Notes: generated by a model from the letters alone, not told the origin. A stretch of DNA of 64,000 nt from Pseudomonas frederiksbergensis (GCF_003732665.1 NZ_MOBP01000016.1:108056-172055), one strand, 5' to 3'. Positions 34,081 through 42,743 are shown, counted from the stretch's first letter. Translations and numbers: made by a program.

Positions 34081-35714
34081 TTCGACACCGCCTTCATCCA
34101 CTGGGTCTGATCGATTTCAATCAGGGTCGGGCCTTGGCGGTCGGTGGCGACGCGCAGTGCGCTGCGCAGTTGCTCGACACCGTTGACCGCTTCGGCGGCG
34201 CAGCCCAGAGCCTTGGCCACACCGATAAAGTCCGGGGTGTAGATGTCCACGCCTACCGGCTCGATGGCGCGGTTGACCATGTACTTTTTGATTTCTTCGT
34301 AGCCCTGGTTATTCCACAGCAGCACGATCACCGGCGTGCGCGCTTCCACGGCGCTGGCCAGTTCCGGCAGGGTGAATTGCAGGCCGCCGTCGCCGATCAG
34401 GCACACCACCGGCGGACGCGAACCGTCCTCGACGCTACCGCCGAGCCAGGCACCAATCGCTGCCGGCAAGGCGTAACCCAAGGTGCCGTAACCGGTGGAC
34501 GAGTTGAACCAGCGGCGCGGACGCTCCGGGTTGAAGGTCAGGTTGCCGGTGTACACCGGTTGGGTCGAATCGCCGACGAACACCGCGTCCGGCAATTCAT
34601 GCAGCACGGTTTCGAGGAAACGGGTCTGGGCCAGGGTCGGCGCATCCCAGGTCGCGGCGAGTTCTTCACGCAAACGGGCGGCGCGTACCTGGCCCCAATC
34701 GTTGCGGCGTTCGGCCAATGACTTGTGGGACAAGGCGCTGAGCAAGGCTTGGGCGGCATTGCGCGAGTCGGACACCAGCGCCACGTGCGGCGGGTAGTTG
34801 CGCACGGTCTGGTCCGGGTCGATGTCGACGCGCAGCAGTTTGCCGGGGATTTCGAAACCGCCGGCGAAGGTCACGTCGTAGTCGGTTTCTGCCAGCTCGG
34901 TGCCGATGGCCAGCACCACGTCGGCCTCGGCGACCAGGGCGCGAGTGGCGACCAGGCTTTGGGTCGAACCGATCAGCAACGGATGGTTGGATTCGAGCAT
35001 GCCTTTGGCGTTGATGGTCAGCGCGACCGGTGCGTCGAGCAATTCCGCCAGTTCAGTCAGCTCGGAGGCGGCGTCGATGGCGCCGCCACCGGCCAGGATC
35101 AGCGGGCGTTTGGCGCCCGCCAGCAGTTCGGTCATGCGCGACACGGCAGACGGCGAAGCACCGGCGCGGTCGATGTTGACCGGGAGGCTGGCGAGCAAGT
35201 CGTCGGCTTCTTCGACCAGGACGTCCAACGGGATTTCGATGTGCACGGGACGCGGACGCCCGGCCTGGAACAGCGCAAACGCCCGGGCCAACACGCCCGG
35301 CAGTTCCGACGCCGACATCAGGGTGTGGGAGAACGCCGCCACGCCGCCGACCAACGCGCTCTGGTTCGGCAGCTCATGCAGCTTGCCGCGACCACCGCCC
35401 AATTGGTTGCGGGTCTGCACGCTGGAAATCACCAGCATCGGGATCGAATCGGCGTAGGCCTGGCCCATCGCCGTGGTGATGTTGGTCATGCCCGGGCCGG
35501 TGATGATGAAGCACACACCCGGCTTGCCGCTGGTGCGCGCATAGCCGTCGGCCATGAACCCGGCGCCCTGTTCGTGACGCGGCGTGACGTGGTTGATGCT
35601 CGAACGGGCCAGCCCGCGATACAACTCAACGGTATGCACCCCGGGAATGCCGAACACCTGCTCGACCCCGTAGTCTTCGAGTAACTTGACCAATACTTCG
35701 CCGCACGTCGCCAT
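34077..35714 (-). CDS. ThDP-dependent 2-keto acid decarboxylase, AruI-like
   Basis: A 545-residue acetolactate-synthase-like enzyme. The cofactor-activating Glu lies in 'TPRHEQGAGFMADGYAR', and the ThDP motif GDG...NN spans 'IGDGGLQFTLPELASAVEARTP' to 'LLWNNQGY' (about residues 435-465). The N-terminus 'GEVLVKLLEDYGVEQVFGIPGVHTVELYRGL' region (5-35) closely parallels P. aeruginosa AruI, 5-guanidino-2-oxopentanoate decarboxylase. It lacks linked regulatory subunits and is coupled to an aldehyde dehydrogenase, which favours a catabolic decarboxylase over a biosynthetic acetolactate synthase. The start at 35714 has AAGGG upstream. The true substrate is unproven. Confidence 0.82.
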   Translation of the reverse strand: MATCGEVLVKLLEDYGVEQVFGIPGVHTVELYRGLARSSINHVTPRHEQGAGFMADGYARTSGKPGVCFIITGPGMTNITTAMGQAYADSIPMLVISSVQTRNQLGGGRGKLHELPNQSALVGGVAAFSHTLMSASELPGVLARAFALFQAGRPRPVHIEIPLDVLVEEADDLLASLPVNIDRAGASPSAVSRMTELLAGAKRPLILAGGGAIDAASELTELAELLDAPVALTINAKGMLESNHPLLIGSTQSLVATRALVAEADVVLAIGTELAETDYDVTFAGGFEIPGKLLRVDIDPDQTVRNYPPHVALVSDSRNAAQALLSALSHKSLAERRNDWGQVRAARLREELAATWDAPTLAQTRFLETVLHELPDAVFVGDSTQPVYTGNLTFNPERPRRWFNSSTGYGTLGYALPAAIGAWLGGSVEDGSRPPVVCLIGDGGLQFTLPELASAVEARTPVIVLLWNNQGYEEIKKYMVNRAIEPVGVDIYTPDFIGVAKALGCAAEAVNGVEQLRSALRVATDRQGPTLIEIDQTQWMKAVSK

Positions 35715-35873
35715 GTCTTTGCCCTTCTTGTTCGTTTGAGACGCCGGGCCTGCGCAGTGTTTATGATGCGAAGGCAAGCCCAGGGATGGCCTCATTGGAA
35801 CGGGCGACACGTAGCCGCAACAATGGATAAAAAGTCATACTAGCCATGTCCTCACGTCATACCTTGGGTCCTC

Positions 35874-36755
35874 ATGAAACGACTGCCTCCCCTGCCCGCC
35901 CTGCACACTTTTCTGATCACCGCACAGTGCTGCAACTTCACAAGGGCCGCCGAGCAGTTGCACATCACCCAGGGCGCGGTGAGTCGGCAGATTGCCGGGC
36001 TGGAAGATCACCTCGGGTATGAGTTGTTCATTCGCCAGGCCCGAGGCCTGGAACTGACCGCTGAAGGACGAGAGTGGCTGCCCCGGGTGCAGCAGATTTT
36101 CGGCTTGATCGGCGAGGCGGTGGACCAGATCGGCGCCAAGCGCGAAACCCTGCAACTCAAGGCCCCGACCTGCGTGATGCGCTGGCTATTGCCGCGTTTG
36201 ATGCAGTGGCAAAAGGAACGCCCGGACGTGCCGGTGGAGCTGACGACCACGGTTCGACATGGCGTGGACTTTCATCGTGAGCAGTTCGATGCGGCGGTAA
36301 TCTACGGCGTACCGCCGGACACCTCACTGGCCTCCCATCGGCTGTTTGACGAGCAACTGACGCCGGTGTGTTCCAAGCCGTATCTCGAGGGCCCGGTGCC
36401 GTTGCAGGCGCCGGAAGATCTGGAACAACACATGCTGCTGCACCCGACCCGGGATGAACGGGACTGGAAGGCATGGCTGGCCTCGGCGGATGTTTACTTG
36501 AGCAATGTAGGCAAGGGTCAGCATTTCGAGACGCTGGATTTGGCGATGTCGGTGGCGTCCCAAGGGACGGGCGTGGCGATTGGGGATTGGTCGCTGATCG
36601 GCGATGACCTGAGCGCCGGGCGGCTGGTCATGCCGTTTGAACTGAAGGTGAAAACCGGGCTGGCGTATTACCTGGTCCTGCCGCAAAAGCCGGCACCTTC
36701 GCCGAAGTTACAGGAATTGTTGGGGTGGTTGGTGGAGCAGGCCGCTGTACGCTGA
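35874..36755 (+). CDS. LysR-family regulator (GcvA-like), divergent from the decarboxylase operon
   Basis: A 293-residue LysR regulator. The N-terminal winged helix-turn-helix reads 'NFTRAAEQLHITQGAVSRQIAGLEDHLG' (~21-48), followed by the effector domain. The opening 'MKRLPPLPALHTFLI' is typical of the GcvA subgroup. It is transcribed away from the decarboxylase/dehydrogenase genes across 159 bases, the usual layout for a LysR gene controlling its divergent neighbour. The inducer is unknown. Confidence 0.88.
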   Translation: MKRLPPLPALHTFLITAQCCNFTRAAEQLHITQGAVSRQIAGLEDHLGYELFIRQARGLELTAEGREWLPRVQQIFGLIGEAVDQIGAKRETLQLKAPTCVMRWLLPRLMQWQKERPDVPVELTTTVRHGVDFHREQFDAAVIYGVPPDTSLASHRLFDEQLTPVCSKPYLEGPVPLQAPEDLEQHMLLHPTRDERDWKAWLASADVYLSNVGKGQHFETLDLAMSVASQGTGVAIGDWSLIGDDLSAGRLVMPFELKVKTGLAYYLVLPQKPAPSPKLQELLGWLVEQAAVR

Positions 36756-36858
36756 TCGTTCCCACGCTCCGCGTGGGAATGCCTCAAGGGACGCTCCGCG
36801 TTCCAATGGGACGCAGAGCGTCCCGGGCTGCATTCCCACGCAGAGCGTGGGAACGATC
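36754..36858. repeat. inverted repeat, 'cgttcccacgctccgcgtgg' family
   Basis: GATCGTTCCCACGCTCCGCG and its complement flank inner arms GGGACGCTCCGCGTTCC and GGGACGCAGAGCGTCCC. It overlaps the last two bases of the LysR stop codon and separates it from the convergent reductase gene. Confidence 0.88.
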
Positions 36859-36866
36859 ATCAAACC

Positions 36867-37481
36867 TCAATACCCTACGGCAAACCGCTGCCGCGAATGC
36901 TTCGGCGTTTCCACTTCATCCAGCAGCGCAATCGCATAATCGGCGAAGGTGATCCAGCTCCGGCCTTCTGCGCTGACCAGCAAATCATCCTTGCCAATCC
37001 GAAACTTGCCGGTGCGCTCCCCTTCGACAAACTCCGCCGACGGCGACACGAAGGTCCAGTCCAGCTCCTGCTCCTTGCGCAGGTTCTCCAGGAACAACGC
37101 CCCGGCACTGGCTTCAGCCTTGTACTCCTCGGGGAAACCTTCGCTGTCGATCACTCGACCGCCATTGGGCAGCAACAACGAACCAGCGCCACCCACCACC
37201 AGTAAGCGTTTGACCCCGGCCTTTTTCACCGGTCCGATCACAGCGCTGGCCGGCAGGGTCGAGAAGTGCGCGGCGCTGATCACCACGTCATGCCCGGCGA
37301 CGGCGGCTTGCAAGGCGTCGGCATCCAGGGCATCGACGTTCTTGCTGACCACACCGGCACGCTGGCCGATCTTCGACGTATCACGGGCGATGGCGGTAAC
37401 GCTGTGACCGCGACGCAGGGCTTCTTCCAACAGTTGGCTACCGGCACGACCGGTGGCACCGATGATTGCGATTTTGCTCAT
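36867..37481 (-). CDS. NAD(P)-binding atypical short-chain dehydrogenase
   Basis: A 204-residue Rossmann protein with the N-terminal 'KIAIIGATGRAGSQLLEEALRRGH' (3-26) and a short C-terminal domain, as in the NmrA/SDR_a5-like 'NAD(P)H-binding' family (YwnB-like). It has no YxxxK catalytic pair, so it may be a flavin or quinone reductase-like protein or a redox sensor. A ribosome-like AGAACG precedes the ATG. Neighbours give no pathway hint. Confidence 0.82.
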   Translation of the reverse strand: MSKIAIIGATGRAGSQLLEEALRRGHSVTAIARDTSKIGQRAGVVSKNVDALDADALQAAVAGHDVVISAAHFSTLPASAVIGPVKKAGVKRLLVVGGAGSLLLPNGGRVIDSEGFPEEYKAEASAGALFLENLRKEQELDWTFVSPSAEFVEGERTGKFRIGKDDLLVSAEGRSWITFADYAIALLDEVETPKHSRQRFAVGY

Positions 37482-37532
37482 GACGTTCTCCAGTTGGGAT
37501 GGGTGTAGCTACAGTGATTTGGCAATGCTCAT

Positions 37533-37655
37533 TGTGGCGAGGGGGCTTGCCCCCGTTCGGCTGCGAAGCAGTCGCAAAACCTGCAAACACGGTGTGACTG
37601 AAAGAATGCAGGGGAGCGCTTCGCACTCCAGCGGGAGCAAGCTCCCTCGCCACAA
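37533..37655. repeat. long inverted repeat, 'tgtggcgagggggcttgccc' family
   Basis: TGTGGCGAGGGGGCTTGCCC at one end and GCAAGCTCCCTCGCCACA at the other enclose 'gttcggctgcgaagcagtcg' and 'gagcgcttcgcactcc' arms. It closely resembles the element at 59583-59705, including its centre ('aaaacctg-aaacac-gt-tgactgaa'). Confidence 0.85.
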
Positions 37656-37679
37656 AAGCCCTTCAATCACTAAATCCGG

Positions 37680-38558
37680 TTACCACTTCATCTCGCCCTT
37701 GGCGACTTTGGCGCTCAGTTCCAGGGAGCTTTCCTCGCCCAGGGTCGGGTAGCGTTTTTTCATCGCGGCGATCAGTTCAGCCGAGTCCTTCGCCTTGGCG
37801 GTTTCTTCGTCGAACGCCTTGATGTAGTCAGCAGTGAATGTCACAGCAGCCAGGGAGCGAGCGCTCTCACCCAGGTAGTGACCCGGCACGATGGTTTTCG
37901 GTTTCAACGTTTCGATCGAGTGCAGCGTCGTCAGCCAATCGGCATGGGACTGCGGCGTCTGCGTATCGGCCATCCACACGTGGATGTTCTCAGCGACGAC
38001 CACCCCGCCGACCACAGCCTTGATCGACGGGATCCACACAAAGCTGCGATCCGGCTGCTTGCCGTCCAGGCCGATCACCTGCAATTTCTGCCCTTCAAGC
38101 ATCAGGCTGTCGCCCTTGAGCACGCCCGGCACGATGGTTTTGGCCGGCACGTCGGCGCCCATTTTCGGGCCCCAGAAAGCGAGTTTGCCGTCGACGGTGT
38201 GCTTGATGTGATCCACGGTCGGTTGCGAGGCCAGCACCTTGGCGTTCGGGAACGCGGCGGTCAGGGTGTCGAGGCCGAAGTAGTAATCCGGGTCACCGTG
38301 GCTGATGTAGATGGTGGTCAATTGCTTGCCGCTGGCGCGGATTTTCTGCACCACTTGCTCGGCCTGGGATTTGCCGAACTGCGCGTCCACCAGGATCGCG
38401 TCTTTCTCGCCGCTGACCAGCACCGAGGTCACCGGGAAAATCGCCTTGTCGCCCGGGTTGTAGACGTCCAGGGTCAAGGTCGACGCGGCGGCGTGGGCCG
38501 CGAAACCGAGGGTGGCGGTTGCCAGGAGAATGCGCTTGATTGTGGTGAAACCGATCAT
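37680..38558 (-). CDS. exported metallo-beta-lactamase-fold protein with altered metal motif
   Basis: A 292-residue protein with a signal peptide (MIGFTTIKRILLATATLGFAAHAAA|S) and the beta-lactamase fold ('VTSVLVSGEKDAILVDAQF', 'PGHYLG'). The usual zinc motif HxHxDH reads H-G-D-P-D-Y ('ISHGDPDYYFG'), so two of the three histidine positions are replaced. It may bind a different metal or have lost hydrolase activity. The start at 38558 follows GGAG; 38576 is the alternative. It is divergent from a LysR gene that probably controls it. The substrate is unknown. Confidence 0.82.
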   Translation of the reverse strand: MIGFTTIKRILLATATLGFAAHAAASTLTLDVYNPGDKAIFPVTSVLVSGEKDAILVDAQFGKSQAEQVVQKIRASGKQLTTIYISHGDPDYYFGLDTLTAAFPNAKVLASQPTVDHIKHTVDGKLAFWGPKMGADVPAKTIVPGVLKGDSLMLEGQKLQVIGLDGKQPDRSFVWIPSIKAVVGGVVVAENIHVWMADTQTPQSHADWLTTLHSIETLKPKTIVPGHYLGESARSLAAVTFTADYIKAFDEETAKAKDSAELIAAMKKRYPTLGEESSLELSAKVAKGEMKW

Positions 38559-38671
38559 CTGTTGCTCCATGTCCAAATGCCTGCTTGGCGATGGGGTGAG
38601 AGCTTAGTTGCCTGACTCAGTACAAAAAATGCGATGCTGGAACATAGTTTGTTTCTAAAAGTGGGCAAATC

Positions 38672-39577
38672 ATGGATCGTCTTCAAGCAATGCAGGTGTT
38701 TGTCTCGGTGGTGGACCTGGGCAGCCAGTCGGCGGCGGCCGATCACCTGGACCTGTCACGGCCGGTGGTATCGCGGTATCTGGCGGAGCTGGAGGACTGG
38801 GTCGGCGCCCGGCTGATGCACCGCACCACGCGCAAGCTGAGCCTGACCGCAGCGGGCAGCGAAATCCTGCCGCGCTGTCGGCAGATGCTCGACCTGACCA
38901 CTGACATGCAAGCTGCCATCAGCGAACCGGACGAAGCGCCCCGTGGCCTGCTGCGGATCAGCGTCAGCACCTCGTTCGGCCAGGCGCAACTGGCGGACGC
39001 CATGGCCGCTTACGTCAAGCGCTACCCCGGTGTCAGCATCGACATGCAAATGATCGACCGCACGGTGAACCTGGTGGACGAACGCATCGACCTGGCGATC
39101 CGCACCAGCAACGACCTGGACCCGAACCTGATTGCCCGGCGCCTGACGGTATGTCGCTCGGTGATCTGCGCCTCCCCCGCTTACCTGGAAGAACACCCGA
39201 CGCCGCAACGGGTCGAGGACCTGAGCCAACACAATTGCCTGACCCACTCCTACTTCGGCAAAAGCCTCTGGCATTTCGAACAGGACGGCGAACAGGTCTC
39301 GGTGCCAGTGCAGGGCAACATCAGCGCCAACGAGGCCAGCACCCTGCTGCGCGCAACCATGGCCGGCGCCGGCATCGCGATGCTGCCCAGCTACCAGGCC
39401 GGCGTGCACATCCACAGCGGCGAACTCACCCGCCTGCTGGCCCACGCCGAACCGCGACAGATGAACATGTACGCGGTCTACGCCTCACGCAAACACATGC
39501 CATCAACCATGCGCAGCATGCTCGACTTCCTGGTACTCAGATTCCCCGAAGAACCGGCGTGGGATGTGGGCCTCTAA
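38672..39577 (+). CDS. LysR-family transcriptional regulator
   Basis: A 301-residue LysR regulator with helix-turn-helix 'SQSAAADHLDLSRPVVSRYLAELEDWVG' (~18-45) and an effector domain with 'ASPAYLEEHPTPQRVEDLSQHNCL', typical of the CrgA/DsdC-like branch. It is transcribed divergently from the metallo-beta-lactamase-fold gene across about 110 bases, so mutual control is likely. The inducer is unknown. Its 3' end runs into the REPIN array. Confidence 0.88.
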   Translation: MDRLQAMQVFVSVVDLGSQSAAADHLDLSRPVVSRYLAELEDWVGARLMHRTTRKLSLTAAGSEILPRCRQMLDLTTDMQAAISEPDEAPRGLLRISVSTSFGQAQLADAMAAYVKRYPGVSIDMQMIDRTVNLVDERIDLAIRTSNDLDPNLIARRLTVCRSVICASPAYLEEHPTPQRVEDLSQHNCLTHSYFGKSLWHFEQDGEQVSVPVQGNISANEASTLLRATMAGAGIAMLPSYQAGVHIHSGELTRLLAHAEPRQMNMYAVYASRKHMPSTMRSMLDFLVLRFPEEPAWDVGL

Positions 39578-39593
39578 ATACGCAAATCCTCCC

Positions 39594-40092
39594 TGTGGGA
39601 GCGGGCTTGCTCGCGAATGCGAACTGACATTCAACATCTTTGCAGGCTGACCCACCGCCTTCGCGAGCAAGCCCGCTCCCACAATGGCCCGGCGCAATGA
39701 ATGCGATCTCAATCAACACACAGAACCCCTGTGGGAGCGGGCTTGCTCGCGAATGCGAACTGACATTCAACATCTTTATTGACTGACCCACCGCCTTCGC
39801 GAGCAAGCCCGCTCCCACAATGGCCCGGCGCAATAAATGCGATCTCCATCAACACACAGAACTCCTGTGGGAGCGGGCTTGCTCGCGAATGCGGACTGAC
39901 ATTCAACATCTTCATTGGCTGACCCACCGCCTTCGCGAGCAAGCCCGCTCCCACAATGGCCCGGCGCAATAAATGCGATCTCCATCAACACACAGCCCTC
40001 CTGTGGGAGCGGGCTTGCTCGCGAATGCTGACTGACATTCAACATCTTCATTGACTGACCCACCGCTTTCGCGAGCAAGCCCGCTCCCACAG
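39594..40092. repeat. tandem array of four REPINs with a 136-bp period
   Basis: GTGGGAGCGGGCTTGCTCGC begins at 39595, 39731, 39867 and 40003, exactly 136 bases apart. Each unit holds the REP, a centre ('ctgacattcaacatcttcattg-ctgacccaccg'), the inverted REP and a linker ('aatggcccggcgcaataaatgcgatctccatcaacacacag'). The units are nearly identical and the last lacks the linker. It fills the gap between the LysR gene and a small membrane protein gene; there is no coding potential. Confidence 0.93.
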
Positions 40093-40209
40093 GAGATATC
40101 AGTGTTTTGAATATCGGGTGACAAGCGAAAGCCACATCAGTGGCAACTCATGGGCGCTGACCTATGCTGAATGTAAGTACCCAAGGGTATTCGTTCAGAG
40201 GTCAACGCC

Positions 40210-40386
40210 ATGAACATCAAAACAAGAAGATACCTCGCCATTTTCGTCACCTGCGCGGCGACGCTGGCGCTGTATGGCACCGCGGCTTGGCGGGTCGAGC
40301 AGTTGCGGCAACTGCCCCGGGAATACGCGAGTTGCAACTACGAGCGCTGCATTCCCCACAACGCGACCCTCAACGCTCTGCGCTAA
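40210..40386 (+). CDS. 58-residue single-pass membrane protein
   Basis: A short open frame encodes 58 residues. The N-terminus is basic (MNIKTRRYL), followed by one hydrophobic helix (residues ~9-27, IFVTCAATLALYGTAA) and a polar tail with two cysteines (SCNYERC). The charge pattern suggests an inner-membrane protein with its tail in the periplasm. GAGGT lies about eight bases before the ATG, and it ends nine bases before the convergent pobR stop, so it fits the available space exactly. I know no function. Confidence 0.65.
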   Translation: MNIKTRRYLAIFVTCAATLALYGTAAWRVEQLRQLPREYASCNYERCIPHNATLNALR

Positions 40387-40395
40387 CGCGGCGTA

Positions 40396-41292
40396 TCAGG
40401 TCTCGCTGTCTTGATCGGCCTTCAAACGGTCGCGGAACGCTTTGGGCGAAATCCCCACGCGACGCCGGAACAGGCGCGTGAAGTTTGTAGGATCGGAAAA
40501 CCCCAATACGTCAGACATTTCATAAATGGTCATGCTGGTGTAGGTCAGCAGGCGCTTGGCTTCGAGCAATTGCCGTTCGTGCATGATCTGCAACGCCGGT
40601 TGCCCCGCCAGTTCACGGCACGTGCCGTTGAGGTGCGACACGGAAATCCCCAGCCGATGGGCCAGGTCCTCGACCTTGACGTGCTGGCGGTAAGTCTCTT
40701 CCACCAGTTGAATAAAGCCATTGAGGTATTCCCGGGCGCGCTGCGGTCGCTGGCTGGCGTTGCGTCGCTGCAACACCTGGCGACTGACCCAGACCATGAT
40801 CACGCTGACCAGGGAATGCATGAGCATTTCCCGGGCCGGTTGATGGCCGGTGTATTCGCTTTGCAGCGCTGAAAACAGACTGTTGAGGTATTCGCTGTCC
40901 TTGCCCGCCGGATAACTTTCGGCCTGGGTCAGGGCGCTCACCGAGTTGCCCAGTTGTGCCTGCAAATGCGCCACCAACGGCGCCGCCAGGGTCACGACAA
41001 AGCCTTCGACATCCTCGGAAAAACGATAACCGTGCACCGACAGCGGCGGCAGGATCAGCATCGCCGGGTCGGTCAGTTGCGTGCGTTTACCTTCGATTTC
41101 AAGCTCAGCCTGACCTTTGAAGACGAAGAGTAACTGGCACAAATCAGCGTGGCGGTGGGGTTTGATTTCCCATTGATGCTCGCGGCTGCGTTTGGAAATG
41201 GTTTCACAGTGCAACAAGTCGGGGGTCGGCCAATCCAGGCTTTCACCGTAGAGCTTGAACACCGGAATCGAAGGCAGGTCAGGCTTGTTCAT
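40396..41292 (-). CDS. pobR: AraC-family regulator of 4-hydroxybenzoate use, PobR-like
   Basis: A 298-residue AraC-type protein. The N-terminal cupin holds 'PHRHADLCQLLFVFKGQAELEIEG' (~45-70) and the C-terminal domain 'VEDLAHRLGISVSHLNGTCRELAGQPALQIMHERQLLEAKRLL' (~205-247), followed by 'EMSDVLGFSDPTNFTRLFRRRVG'. It is divergent from pobA, the arrangement known for AraC-type PobR in pseudomonads. I place the start at 41292 (MNKPDLPSIPVFKLYG); the frame stays open to 41394, but that would cover the candidate operator. 4-Hydroxybenzoate is the expected inducer. Confidence 0.85.
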   Translation of the reverse strand: MNKPDLPSIPVFKLYGESLDWPTPDLLHCETISKRSREHQWEIKPHRHADLCQLLFVFKGQAELEIEGKRTQLTDPAMLILPPLSVHGYRFSEDVEGFVVTLAAPLVAHLQAQLGNSVSALTQAESYPAGKDSEYLNSLFSALQSEYTGHQPAREMLMHSLVSVIMVWVSRQVLQRRNASQRPQRAREYLNGFIQLVEETYRQHVKVEDLAHRLGISVSHLNGTCRELAGQPALQIMHERQLLEAKRLLTYTSMTIYEMSDVLGFSDPTNFTRLFRRRVGISPKAFRDRLKADQDSET

Positions 41293-41385
41293 CACTTCAA
41301 TCCAGGCCTCGGGGTAGACGGGGCGATAATCGCACCGATTGGCAGAATGTACAGGTATCGGCTCAGTTTTCACCTTCAATTGACA

Positions 41386-41462
41386 GACTCGCAAGGGAAA
41401 AATGCAAGCACTCGATCCATAAAAATTATTCAGCGGCCATGGTCGCGTGAAGCTTGCGAGTC
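41386..41462. promoter_or_regulatory. candidate PobR operator: 10-bp inverted repeat in the pobR-pobA gap
   Basis: GACTCGCAAG (41386-41395) and CTTGCGAGTC (41453-41462) are perfect inverted copies 57 bases apart in the divergent gap. The right copy ends nine bases before the pobA start. Paired sites of this kind would suit a dimeric AraC regulator and DNA looping, but that is an inference. Confidence 0.5.
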
Positions 41463-41471
41463 ATAAAAACA

Positions 41472-42665
41472 ATGAAAACGCTGAAAACCCAAATCGCCAT
41501 CATTGGTGCCGGTCCGTCCGGTTTACTGCTCGGCCAATTGCTGCACAACGCCGGCATCGACACCCTCATTCTTGAACGCCAGACACCCGATTATGTGCTC
41601 GGCCGCATCCGCGCCGGGGTCCTCGAACAAGGCATGGTAGAGCTGTTGCGCCAGGCCGGCGTGGGACGGCGCATGGACGCTGAAGGGTTGGTCCATGGCG
41701 GCTTCGACCTGGCCCTCGATGGCCGCCAGGTGCACATCGATCTACAGTCCCTGACCGGCGGCAAAACCGTGATGATCTACGGCCAGACCGAAGTCACCCG
41801 CGACCTGATGGCCGCCCGTCGGGACGCGGGCGCACAGACGATTTATCAAGCGAGCAATGTCGTTCCCCACGGCATGAAAAGCGACGAAGCTTTTGTCACG
41901 TTCGAAAAGGACGGCGAAACGTATCGCCTCGACTGCGACTACATAGCCGGTTGCGACGGTTTCCATGGCGTGGCGCGGCAGTCGATTCCTGCCGAGTGCC
42001 TGAAGATCTTCGAACGGGTTTATCCCTTCGGCTGGCTGGGGATTCTGGCCGACACCCCGCCGGTCCACGACGAGCTGGTCTACGCCCGCCACGAACGTGG
42101 GTTCGCGCTATGCAGCATGCGCTCGGCCACTCGCACCCGCTATTACCTGCAAGTGCCGGCCGAGGAACAGGTCGAGGACTGGTCCGATCAACGCTTCTGG
42201 GATGAACTCAAATCCCGGCTGCCCCAAGCGCTGGCCGACACATTGGTCACCGGGCCGTCCATCGAAAAAAGTATCGCGCCGTTGCGCAGCTTCGTGGTGG
42301 AACCGATGCAGTACGGACGCCTGTTCCTGGTCGGCGACGCCGCGCACATCGTGCCGCCCACCGGCGCCAAGGGCCTGAACCTGGCGGCCAGCGATGTCAG
42401 CACGTTGTTCAATATTCTGCTGAAGGTCTACCGCGACGGCCGTGTGGACTTGCTGGAGAAGTACTCGCAAATCTGCCTGCGCCGGGTCTGGAAAGCCGAG
42501 CGGTTTTCCTGGTGGATGACCTCGATGCTGCACCATTTCGAGGAGCACGATGCCTTCAGCCAGCGCATCTGCGCCTCGGAACTGGACTACTTTGTGAACT
42601 CCGAGGCCGGGCGAAAAACCATTGCAGAAAATTACGTCGGGCTTCCATACGAGGCTATCGAATAG
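41472..42665 (+). CDS. pobA: 4-hydroxybenzoate 3-monooxygenase
   Basis: A 397-residue flavoprotein hydroxylase almost identical in plan to the classic Pseudomonas PHBH. It converts 4-hydroxybenzoate to protocatechuate with FAD, O2 and NADPH. Visible marks are the FAD-binding 'IAIIGAGPSGLLLGQLLHNAGID', 'RIRAGVLEQGM' (flavin/NADPH arginines), 'DYIAGCDGFHG', the substrate-site run 'FALCSMRSATRTRYYLQVP', 'FLVGDAAHIVPPTGAKGLNLA' and the C-terminal 'NYVGLPYEAIE'. The start at 41472 gives the family length plus three residues; no strong ribosome site is visible. Control by the divergent pobR is expected. Confidence 0.96.
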   Translation: MKTLKTQIAIIGAGPSGLLLGQLLHNAGIDTLILERQTPDYVLGRIRAGVLEQGMVELLRQAGVGRRMDAEGLVHGGFDLALDGRQVHIDLQSLTGGKTVMIYGQTEVTRDLMAARRDAGAQTIYQASNVVPHGMKSDEAFVTFEKDGETYRLDCDYIAGCDGFHGVARQSIPAECLKIFERVYPFGWLGILADTPPVHDELVYARHERGFALCSMRSATRTRYYLQVPAEEQVEDWSDQRFWDELKSRLPQALADTLVTGPSIEKSIAPLRSFVVEPMQYGRLFLVGDAAHIVPPTGAKGLNLAASDVSTLFNILLKVYRDGRVDLLEKYSQICLRRVWKAERFSWWMTSMLHHFEEHDAFSQRICASELDYFVNSEAGRKTIAENYVGLPYEAIE

Positions 42666-42743
42666 CCTGCTATCGACTTACACTGGCGAGCATTCCCGTC
42701 CGCAGTGCTCCTGACGGGACAATCACCGCCCGCAGGTTTTACC

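Noticed and set aside
34077..35714. Acetolactate synthase large subunit (ilvB)
   Set aside because: There is no small regulatory subunit, the N-terminus resembles AruI, and it is coupled to an aldehyde dehydrogenase, which favours a catabolic decarboxylase.
39594..40092. CRISPR-like regular repeats
   Set aside because: The 136-bp period has near-identical 'spacers', long inverted repeats and no cas genes, so it is a REPIN array.
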